Assembly: GCF_002813445.1 (NCBI RefSeq)
Contig: NZ_PHHD01000001.1
Location: 6,076,001 to 6,140,000, forward strand
Reading direction: 5' to 3'
Source of the DNA: Pseudomonas tolaasii NCPPB 2192
GTDB lineage: Bacteria > Pseudomonadota > Gammaproteobacteria > Pseudomonadales > Pseudomonadaceae
Length of the DNA: 64,000 nucleotides
Shown here: positions 57,265-64,000 of the stretch, piece by piece
Layout: every line of letters starts with the position of its first letter
Numbering within the stretch: position 1 is the first letter of the stretch
Program-made: the position numbers and the translations under genes
Notes under the pieces: generated by a model
What the model was told of the DNA's origin: nothing
Databases searched by the model: none
Seen by the model: only the letters and a program-made list of their open reading frames with translations

Positions 57265-59717
57265 CGATGCCCTTCCCGGCGCTTTATGTCCGCCGCCAGC
57301 AGGTCCAGGGATTTGGTCGGATCGCCCTTGAGGTTCGCCTTCTTCCAGAAGTTTTCCAGCGCCCGCATCAACTCCGTAACATCGGTGGTGCCAACATCGT
57401 AACGCCCCGTGACCTTGCCCCTGCGCATCACTCGAGTGGACAACAGATGGTCGAGGGCCTGGCCCTCACTCGCTCCGGTCTCCAGCATGACCGGAATAAA
57501 CCGCAGTGCCTGTTTCTCAAAGCGGTTGCCCCAGCCAAGATCAAAATGGCTGGCCAGTTGCTGGGTAAACTCATCGCGGGTCAGCCTGCCGAGCAAGTCC
57601 TTTACAAGCGGCTCATGGAGCAAGCACGCCCGATTGAAGGTTTTGTACAACGAGAAGAATGAATACCGTTTCTTCTCGTAAGGCAGGATGTCAAACTGCG
57701 CATCCTGCTTGGGCAGCGTCATTACATGGGCACGGTCATAGGTTTTGTCGGCCAATTCGCTGGTGGATTCATCATGGTTGGCGGTACCGATAAACCAAAC
57801 GTTGTTTGGCACCAGGATTTCCCGACCGTTCTTGAGTTTGAGCGGCGCACCCGGCAGCTCGGTTTCAGACAAGCTGATCAGGCGCTCGTTGGGATCGTTC
57901 TTCTCCAGCGCTGAAAGGAACTCGGAAAAATACTGCTCGGGCCTGGACAAGTTCATCTCGTCTAACAGCACCACGTTGCAGGCGTCTTCCCAGCGCGGGG
58001 TCTGCGCCTTGTACAAGGCTTGCAGGCAGTCCTTCTCATAAAAACGCCGCTCAAAGGCGTTGTAATGCCCCAGCAAGTCATCCCGATCACGCCAACCAGC
58101 TTGTACGGCGATATCAGTGCAGAAGCCGCCCATGGCCTTGGCGAAGGCCTTGGCCAAACTGGTCTTACCTGTACCGCTGATACCTTGGAACACATGCAGC
58201 TGGCTCATGGCCAGGCCACCCAGCAACACCCGAATGTCTTCGATGGGGTAAAACAGGTGGACCGAGGTTTCAGCGGTGGCGATGCGGTGCTGCAATTCAA
58301 CCGCAAACTGCCCTAGGGCCGGTACGTCCTCCAACTCAGCGCCAGCACGGTAGTCCTTGTGGGTGTCCATCAAGGACATGGCCGGGAATGGTGTCTGGGT
58401 TTTCTGGGCCTTGGTCAGTTGCTCAACGGTGGTAGCCAGCTCACTGAGCTTGGCGTCCAACACCGTTTTATGCACCTCCAGCACGCGTCGTTGCCGCTCG
58501 CTTGATTCAAGGTCAGTAGCCGCAACGCGCGTCATGCTGACTTCACGCTTGGACTTTTCGTACAAGGGAAGGATGTCGGCAATCTGCTTGTCCCGATCCG
58601 CGAGCTGCCGGCGTAACTCATCAACATCGTCCTGCAATTGCGCCGCGTCGGATTGGTCCAGGCGGGTACGCAGCATCCGGTTGCCTTCACGCAGTGCACT
58701 CAATTCGTCGAGCAGAACCGTCGCCGACTGGTCCCCCAACTGAGCTTTCAACAATTGCAGCTCAGACAGCTCAATTGCGTGCTTATCCACCATTGCCCAG
58801 GCCTTACGCTCGCGCGTTCCCACGCGTTCTAGCTCTCGTGCGAAGCCGTCGCGCTCCTGCTCCATTTCGCGCGCAACCTGATCCTGCTGGTTCGCCTTCG
58901 CCTCCTTGACTGCTGCCCACTCCCGGTTCAAGCGGCGCGTGATGTCCTCCACCTGCTGCTCGCGTTGTGCAAGCGCATCTTCACGGGTATCCAACACTTC
59001 AGCACGGGCAGCCTCGGCTTCTGTGCAACGGAATTTCACATCAGCGAGCTGCCTGGCGAGCTGGCGCAACTCCTGGTTCAGGGCCTTTTTTTCTTCCTGA
59101 AGCAGCCCAAGTTCGCTGTCATGCTGTTTGCCCAACACACGCTGGCGCTCTTCGAGGGCCATCAGCGCCTGGCGGTTTTGCTCGGCAAACCCTGACTCGG
59201 CGTTGACCTCACGCAGCATGACCTCACGCTCGCGCTGCGCCAGTTCGCCATCAGCTTGCGCCTGCCGCTGCTGCACGCGTTCAAACTCGGCCTGGCGAAG
59301 AGTCTGGGCCTCACTCTGTACGCCAAGAACCACCTCACGCTCATCCAGCTGTTGCATCCGCGCATCACATTTCCTACCGGCCTGGTTGGTCAGTTCCCAG
59401 CGTTCCTCATACTCTTCGAGCAGTGTATCTGCGCGCTTGCCCAAGTCCTTGCAGAACTGGGCGAAGCGCTCGATCCAAGTTGAAAACGCCTTACTGTCGT
59501 CATCGCTGATGTGGGCGACCAGCTTGCTCAAGAAGGCTTCATCCACTGAAAAATCAAGTGCCAGGGCCCCACCGGTATACAGCTTGGAGGCGTTTCCGAA
59601 GGAGGCGCTCCACATTGGCACCTGCTTCTCCAATTGCACGCGATTAGCAGTCTTGGCAGGTGCGGATGCGCCGCCAATCTGGGCGCTATAAGGGGAGTTA
59701 CGATTATTTTTGGCCAT
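57261..59717 (-). CDS. McrB-like AAA+ motor with long coiled coil (CnuB-like)
   Basis: An 818-residue protein. After an N-terminal globular part (about 1-85), a very long coiled coil (about 90-440; Gln/Glu/Arg/Leu heptads) leads to an AAA+ domain: Walker A QGISGTGKTSLAKAF (about 512-526), Walker B VVLLDEMNLSRPEQYFSEFL (about 584-603), and the sensor region FIGTANHDEST (about 651), which replaces the McrB M-N-x-x-D-R signature. This architecture is that of the coiled-coil nuclease tandem (CoCoNuT) McrB homologues. The start forms a TAATG overlap with the preceding gene. Confidence 0.75.
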   Translation of the reverse strand: MAKNNRNSPYSAQIGGASAPAKTANRVQLEKQVPMWSASFGNASKLYTGGALALDFSVDEAFLSKLVAHISDDDSKAFSTWIERFAQFCKDLGKRADTLLEEYEERWELTNQAGRKCDARMQQLDEREVVLGVQSEAQTLRQAEFERVQQRQAQADGELAQREREVMLREVNAESGFAEQNRQALMALEERQRVLGKQHDSELGLLQEEKKALNQELRQLARQLADVKFRCTEAEAARAEVLDTREDALAQREQQVEDITRRLNREWAAVKEAKANQQDQVAREMEQERDGFARELERVGTRERKAWAMVDKHAIELSELQLLKAQLGDQSATVLLDELSALREGNRMLRTRLDQSDAAQLQDDVDELRRQLADRDKQIADILPLYEKSKREVSMTRVAATDLESSERQRRVLEVHKTVLDAKLSELATTVEQLTKAQKTQTPFPAMSLMDTHKDYRAGAELEDVPALGQFAVELQHRIATAETSVHLFYPIEDIRVLLGGLAMSQLHVFQGISGTGKTSLAKAFAKAMGGFCTDIAVQAGWRDRDDLLGHYNAFERRFYEKDCLQALYKAQTPRWEDACNVVLLDEMNLSRPEQYFSEFLSALEKNDPNERLISLSETELPGAPLKLKNGREILVPNNVWFIGTANHDESTSELADKTYDRAHVMTLPKQDAQFDILPYEKKRYSFFSLYKTFNRACLLHEPLVKDLLGRLTRDEFTQQLASHFDLGWGNRFEKQALRFIPVMLETGASEGQALDHLLSTRVMRRGKVTGRYDVGTTDVTELMRALENFWKKANLKGDPTKSLDLLAADIKRREGHR

Positions 59718-61210
59718 TACATCCATTCCTTGAAACGTTCGGTGAAGCCCAGGGCGTATTGAATGTGCTGCTGCGCCATCGGTACGGTCACTGGGGTGAC
59801 CTTCTTGCCGGTAAATTTGCTGTGAGCGTGGCTGCCCTGGTTACGTAGTGTGGCCAGCGCTAAAAGCTGTTCCAGTTGCAGTTGCTCATCGGTCAGAGTC
59901 TTGAAGGGATGCCCGGCATGGCTGCTCGCGCCCCATCCGGCGGCAAAGAGCAGAGCCTTGAGGGAGCTGCTGGGGCTGGAGCACGCCGAGATAACCTGAT
60001 CCAATTTTTGCCAGGCCAATTGCCTAACGACCTCGGCGTTGAACGCGGGCAACCGAAATGACGTCAGGATTTTGTGATTGGCGTGATAGCCAGCACGCTG
60101 CTCTCTCATGGGCATCAGGGCAGGGTCGACCGGGAACGTGCCTATCAGCCATTGCATAACCACCTCCAACAACTTCTGGCACTCAGTCATGGCTGCTTCA
60201 AGCTCATTCTCGGCGGTATCGCCTTGGGTGAGTTTTTCTTGGCGGGAAAGCAGTGCTGCCAGGTAACGCTTGATATCCGTCTGGCGCTCGACCCAAGGAA
60301 ACTCGGTTAACACCCGAAGATCCGCCTGCTTTTGCAGATCTGCCAGCCAATTTTCGACGCTTTGCTCGTCGCCGCGAGGTGCCTCTACCAGACTTGACAG
60401 GTACTTGAGCAGCCCATGGTTTGTCTTCACCAACGGCAACAAGCGGCTTTCCAACCACCAAGCCTGGTCACGCAGGTCGAACGGGTCTCTGATTGCCCAC
60501 AATTGCCCACCATCAGGGTCTGGCGTAATCCACACCAGGACATGAGCGAGCCGGGCATGGGCGTCCTGGCGCTCCACCCCTTGCAGCTTGATCTGCTCGG
60601 GCAGATCAGCCTTGCCATACAGCTGCAGAGTTGCCCGGTAGTCCTCGCGATAATCCCGATAGGCCTTCATCAAAGCTGGCGTGTTGCAGGCCGTCTGTAC
60701 ACGTTGGTTGGGCAGAAGCAAAAAAGGAGCAGTCGTTTGACCGGTTTTCCTGCTCAGGGCAAAGACCGGGAACTGTCCACGTGTTTCGATCGGGACGATG
60801 TCTTTGAGCTCTGCCTCGAAACGTGGCCAAAGTTCACCGCCGAGCGCGTCCTGGAAGAGGTACCCGGATTTGAGATTGGCACTGGCCTCCTCCTCGTCGA
60901 GCAACATGCGCAACCCCCTAGGGGTAACGGCATCCGCATGGTTCACCAGCCAGCCATTGCTGACAGCTTGGGCGAGGATCAGCTTGATTAGGTCTTCATG
61001 CAGGTTGGTCAGCTCGGCAATCGCCTCTGCCCGCACCACTTGGGCCCTGATCAGGCCCAATACGGCACGTTGAAACAGATTCAACCGTGCACGCGTGACT
61101 TCGGGGTAAAGGACTCGATGTACCCACACCGGCCACAACACGGCGCGAGAGCTTCCATGGGGCCTTTCGCCGAACTTGAGGTAGGTTCCCGACTCACCGA
61201 AGACTGCCAT
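59717..61210 (-). CDS. CoCoNuT-type accessory protein with a HEPN-like RNxxxH motif
   Basis: A 497-residue helical protein of no clear family. The ATG 61210 has GGAGG 5 nt upstream and overlaps the helicase stop region. The N-terminal part (about 40-105) looks like a winged-helix pair. Near the C-terminus, LALATLRNQGSHAHSKF contains R-N-x-x-x-H (Arg456, His461), the active-site pattern of HEPN ribonucleases, in a context of amphipathic helices. This suggests, but does not prove, an RNase effector of the system. Confidence 0.6.
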   Translation of the reverse strand: MAVFGESGTYLKFGERPHGSSRAVLWPVWVHRVLYPEVTRARLNLFQRAVLGLIRAQVVRAEAIAELTNLHEDLIKLILAQAVSNGWLVNHADAVTPRGLRMLLDEEEASANLKSGYLFQDALGGELWPRFEAELKDIVPIETRGQFPVFALSRKTGQTTAPFLLLPNQRVQTACNTPALMKAYRDYREDYRATLQLYGKADLPEQIKLQGVERQDAHARLAHVLVWITPDPDGGQLWAIRDPFDLRDQAWWLESRLLPLVKTNHGLLKYLSSLVEAPRGDEQSVENWLADLQKQADLRVLTEFPWVERQTDIKRYLAALLSRQEKLTQGDTAENELEAAMTECQKLLEVVMQWLIGTFPVDPALMPMREQRAGYHANHKILTSFRLPAFNAEVVRQLAWQKLDQVISACSSPSSSLKALLFAAGWGASSHAGHPFKTLTDEQLQLEQLLALATLRNQGSHAHSKFTGKKVTPVTVPMAQQHIQYALGFTERFKEWM

Positions 61211-64000
61211 GCGCACCTCCACAGAGTTGGTGCAATGCCACTAGGGCAGGCACGGCCTCCGCTGCATCGACATGGGTCGCCAGCGCCGCATCACCGACGC
61301 AGATCAGCATCTGGCGCTGGCGACTCATGGCCACGTTCATCCGGTTAGGTAAGCGCAGGAATCCGTATCGCTCGTTGAGCAGGGTCTCCCGGGACTTCTC
61401 CGGGCTATCTTCGGCACGCCCGGCCGGCCCGCGCCGACCTTGCGGGCCGGTGCGCACACAGGACAACAGCACTACATCAAACTCCTTGCCCTGGAAGGCA
61501 TCCACCGAACCAACCCGCAGTCGCTCTTCTGAGTACTCAGACCCATCACCGCGGACTTTTTTCGCCCACTTGAATTGCTCATGGGGCTCGATGCCGGTGC
61601 TCTTGCGTTCCATCAAGGGCACACCATCGATCTGCACCTGGGTCAGCTTTTCCATGATCAGGTCACGCTGTGCGGCATAAAACGTGATCACCCCCACGGA
61701 GAGGGCTTCACCGCCCGCGATCATCAAACGCTTAACCTCTTCCACGACCCGCTCGGCTTCGGTCTCGCGCATGGGGCTAGTCCCTCCCAGACGTTGCGCA
61801 AGGCCCGCGCTGGCCGGCACATCGATCCACTGGCAGACCTTGTTTTCGTAATGCCCACCGTCGTTGCCCAAGGCCCGGATAAAGTCCGGCGCAAACGCAA
61901 ACTCATCATCCTTGCGCGTGGTCTTGACCGCTTCTAACCCGACTTTTTCATAAAACTGTGCACTGACAAAATCCCCCAGCACGCGGTGCATGCGAAACTG
62001 TGTGTCGAGCATCACCACGCGGCGAATGCCGTCAGTTTTCTCCAGGTCTTGCAACATCAGGCGCATCCGCTGGAAAAGACTCGATCGCAAGGCTTCCAGC
62101 TGCAAAGAGGTGAGTGCATGCTCCTCCTGCAACTGGCTCTCGACCTCTGGCTCCAGCATGTGCGGCAACTGCCGGTCGTCGCCGACTAGAACAATCCGCC
62201 GTTTGGCCATCGCCATGGGCACGAACAGGTCCAGCGGGTTGGCACGCGCGGCCTCATCAACGATGACGGTGTCGAACTCGATGTCCGTGCTGTCCAGGTC
62301 TGACACGGCCTTGAGGTTGGCCATCTGGCGGCCGGCCGCCTGCTGGCAGGTGGCGCCCACCACCATGGAGTATTCTTGGGCCGCCGCCATGGCGGCGACA
62401 CGGTCCATTTCCAAACTGCCGGCCAGTTGCTCCAACACCCACGCCACACCCAGCTTGCGCTGGGAAATCTTGTCTTGCAGATGCTGTTCCAATTGGTCGA
62501 TCAAGCTGATGCCCAGAGCATCGAGTTTGTGCGTGAGTTGCGCAGGACGGTAATCAGGCAGGAATCGATCCAACAAGCGGTTCTTGCCCTCGGCCAGGCG
62601 CTGCAACAAATCCTGCGAGGCCTGCCGGGTATCGGCAGCTTGCTCCAGCAGCTCAAGCATTTCCTCACCAAGCGCAAAATCGTGGTGCCTCAACCAACTG
62701 AGCAAGTCCCATGCACGGTCGGCACCGTCATCACTGAAGGCGCCAGGCTTAATACGCAGGGCGCGAATGCGGCGCAAGGTTGCGCTGTCGAGTGTGTCGG
62801 CACCGCGTCCGGGAGGCATAGGGTTAATCTGCTCGATATAGTCCCGCAACGCCTGCTCCAAGCGTGCCGGCAGGAGCAGGCCGTGTTGTGCCAGTGAACG
62901 GGTCGTCGCCAACATGTCCTTGAACGCATCGGCCCGCTCTGTTGGTGAAAGGCTTGAGACACGAGCCATCAGCAAGTTCTGTGACAGGCGGCTGACGGGC
63001 TCCAATTCGGGATAGCGTTCGTACTCTTGGGCAATTTTGCCCCGAACATGATCGACTTGGCGTTCAAGCCAGGGATCGATGCGATTATCTTCTTCAGCAT
63101 CTCGACGTCTGCCGCCGATGCGCGTGGCCGGTAATTTGAATACGTCGCTGCGCTCCAAGGCGTTGTCAACGGCATCATGCTGAAAGCTGCTGATCAGCAC
63201 CTGCCCGGCAATGTTGTGCTCGCGCGTTTCTTCCGCCAGCCTGCGCTGCAAGGCTGCGATTACCTGGGTCTTGCCTGTACCCGGAGGTCCGATGATGATC
63301 GCCAGTTCCGGCGTGTTGAGTGCCCTGTCCAACGCATCAATCTGTTTGCCGGTGGGTTGGCCACCTTTAAACGACTCCTTGGCGTAGGGTGTCAGGGCCT
63401 TGAGCGTGCGGCGCCGCTCCGCCGGTATGGCCAAACCTTCCAGCAACCATCTCAGAGACGGCAAGCGCCTGCCGGAATCAATGGACTGCTTGGCGATAAG
63501 GCGTCGCTTTCCAACAGTGCGGTTACCTGCAACGGACAAATATAGCCAGCCCACGGGGCTCTTGGGTTTGACGTCGTTATGTGTCGACACTGGAGTGAAC
63601 ACCAGACACTGCGCTTCAAAGCGGATCCGCCCACGGGGAGTCGGAGCAAACGAGGCGGACGGCGCTTCATTGCTCAATTGTTCTGACCAGTCCGGCGGCT
63701 CGTCTCCCAGGTCGAACTGGGTATCTCGAGACAAGTCCAAGCCCTTGTGACGCTCGCAGAACAGTTGGTAAGCCTCTGGAGATTTGGGCCACAAGCGCCA
63801 GGCATTTTCTCGACCGTTTTGGAAACTTTCATAGCGTACGAACCGCAACGCCTTGAGGGTCTGGGCCTGTTGCAGCGCTCGTTGCCATTCCTTGTCGTTG
63901 TACAGGTTCCACAATTCCAGATAGCTCGCATTGTCGCGCAGCATAGCGTTGAGCAGCACTTGCTGGGCTGGGCTGTTGAGCTGCGCCGCGACGGACGCAT
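61194..64000 (-). CDS. UPF1-like superfamily 1 helicase of the CoCoNuT-type system (partial)
   Basis: At least 934 residues; the frame stays open to the right edge, so the true start lies outside. Helicase motifs: I AIIIGPPGTGKTQVIAAL, II VIVDEAARANPLD, III VLVGDDRQLPHML, V VGSVDAFQGKEFDVVLLSCV and VI LRLPNRMNVAMSRQRQML. This is the UPF1/DNA2-like SF1B type. The N-terminal about 200 residues form a separate domain. The three genes that follow overlap it or each other, so it is the most upstream gene of the unit seen here. Confidence 0.85.
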   Translation of the reverse strand, partial: ASVAAQLNSPAQQVLLNAMLRDNASYLELWNLYNDKEWQRALQQAQTLKALRFVRYESFQNGRENAWRLWPKSPEAYQLFCERHKGLDLSRDTQFDLGDEPPDWSEQLSNEAPSASFAPTPRGRIRFEAQCLVFTPVSTHNDVKPKSPVGWLYLSVAGNRTVGKRRLIAKQSIDSGRRLPSLRWLLEGLAIPAERRRTLKALTPYAKESFKGGQPTGKQIDALDRALNTPELAIIIGPPGTGKTQVIAALQRRLAEETREHNIAGQVLISSFQHDAVDNALERSDVFKLPATRIGGRRRDAEEDNRIDPWLERQVDHVRGKIAQEYERYPELEPVSRLSQNLLMARVSSLSPTERADAFKDMLATTRSLAQHGLLLPARLEQALRDYIEQINPMPPGRGADTLDSATLRRIRALRIKPGAFSDDGADRAWDLLSWLRHHDFALGEEMLELLEQAADTRQASQDLLQRLAEGKNRLLDRFLPDYRPAQLTHKLDALGISLIDQLEQHLQDKISQRKLGVAWVLEQLAGSLEMDRVAAMAAAQEYSMVVGATCQQAAGRQMANLKAVSDLDSTDIEFDTVIVDEAARANPLDLFVPMAMAKRRIVLVGDDRQLPHMLEPEVESQLQEEHALTSLQLEALRSSLFQRMRLMLQDLEKTDGIRRVVMLDTQFRMHRVLGDFVSAQFYEKVGLEAVKTTRKDDEFAFAPDFIRALGNDGGHYENKVCQWIDVPASAGLAQRLGGTSPMRETEAERVVEEVKRLMIAGGEALSVGVITFYAAQRDLIMEKLTQVQIDGVPLMERKSTGIEPHEQFKWAKKVRGDGSEYSEERLRVGSVDAFQGKEFDVVLLSCVRTGPQGRRGPAGRAEDSPEKSRETLLNERYGFLRLPNRMNVAMSRQRQMLICVGDAALATHVDAAEAVPALVALHQLCGGAHGSLR

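Noticed and set aside
59128..59691. A 187-codon plus-strand frame opposite the AAA motor
   Set aside because: It is a Ser/Arg-rich shadow of the coiled-coil codons.
1..64000. CRISPR array, tRNA or rRNA genes
   Set aside because: No regularly spaced repeats and no cloverleaf-like or rRNA sequence was noticed on reading.

Overview
The window is a mobile, GC-rich stretch of gammaproteobacterial DNA, most likely from Pseudomonas. Positions 1 to about 36.5 kb are the backbone of an integrative and conjugative element (ICE) of the PFGI-1/PAPI-1/clc type: partition (ParA end, ParB), replication and maintenance proteins (STY4528-like, TIGR03761-like, DUF3158, SSB, topoisomerase III, STY4534-like, RadC), a full G-type type IV secretion cluster (PilL lipoprotein, TIGR03759, lytic transglycosylase, TraD, TIGR03747, RAQPRD, TIGR03758/03745/03750/03746/03749/03752/03751, VirB4-like ATPase, TIGR03756, TIGR03755, TraG N-terminal protein, DUF3742), ArdC-like antirestriction and a MobH/TraI relaxase. 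Family names are assigned from memory of these families, not from a search. No integrase, tRNA or att site lies inside the window, so both ends of the element are outside. The window cuts the ParA gene on the left and a helicase gene on the right.

The backbone carries insertions. A YniB-like gene on the opposite strand sits inside the secretion operon (17.3-17.9 kb). A zeta-type toxin with a probable antitoxin, a small minus-strand gene and an Xre regulator sit between the VirB4-like and TIGR03756-like genes (25.7-27.5 kb). Two copies of a structured noncoding element, with compensatory base changes, lie upstream of the STY4534-like gene (8.6 kb) and of the ArdC gene block (32.4 kb). They resemble the genomic setting of the radC RNA motif.

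From 36.6 kb to the end is cargo, largely anti-phage in appearance: (a) an AT-richer block of membrane or secreted proteins (36.6-38.9 kb) and an orphan ParS/MbcA-like fragment; (b) a type II CBASS operon on the minus strand (39.4-44.7 kb) with a DncV-like cyclic-nucleotide synthase, Cap2 (E2-E1) and Cap3 (JAB peptidase), bracketed by two different two-TM beta-rich Cap15-like effectors and containing an extra gene that looks like a catalytically degenerate diadenylate-cyclase (DisA/CdaA) domain, probably a nucleotide sensor; (c) an IS5-type remnant; (d) a three-gene minus-strand set (UPF0489-like, GNAT plus GAMT-like methyltransferase, PIN-like) whose middle gene is broken by a clean IS3-family insertion with a 3-bp target duplication; (e) a probable biosynthetic cassette (radical SAM, PHP phosphoesterase, PRPP-binding phosphoribosyltransferase-like protein, capsule-type glycosyltransferase, plus a convergent GT9 protein with a riboflavin-kinase-like tail); (f) a CoCoNuT/McrBC-like operon (UPF1-like helicase, HEPN-like protein, coiled-coil AAA McrB-like motor, McrC-like protein).

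Groups (e) and (f) are nearly contiguous on the minus strand (38-bp gap, otherwise overlapping genes), so they may be one transcription unit. The most unusual signals are the DAC-like sensor in the CBASS operon, the double Cap15 arrangement, the metabolic cassette attached to a CoCoNuT-like system, and the GT9 to riboflavin-kinase-like fusion.
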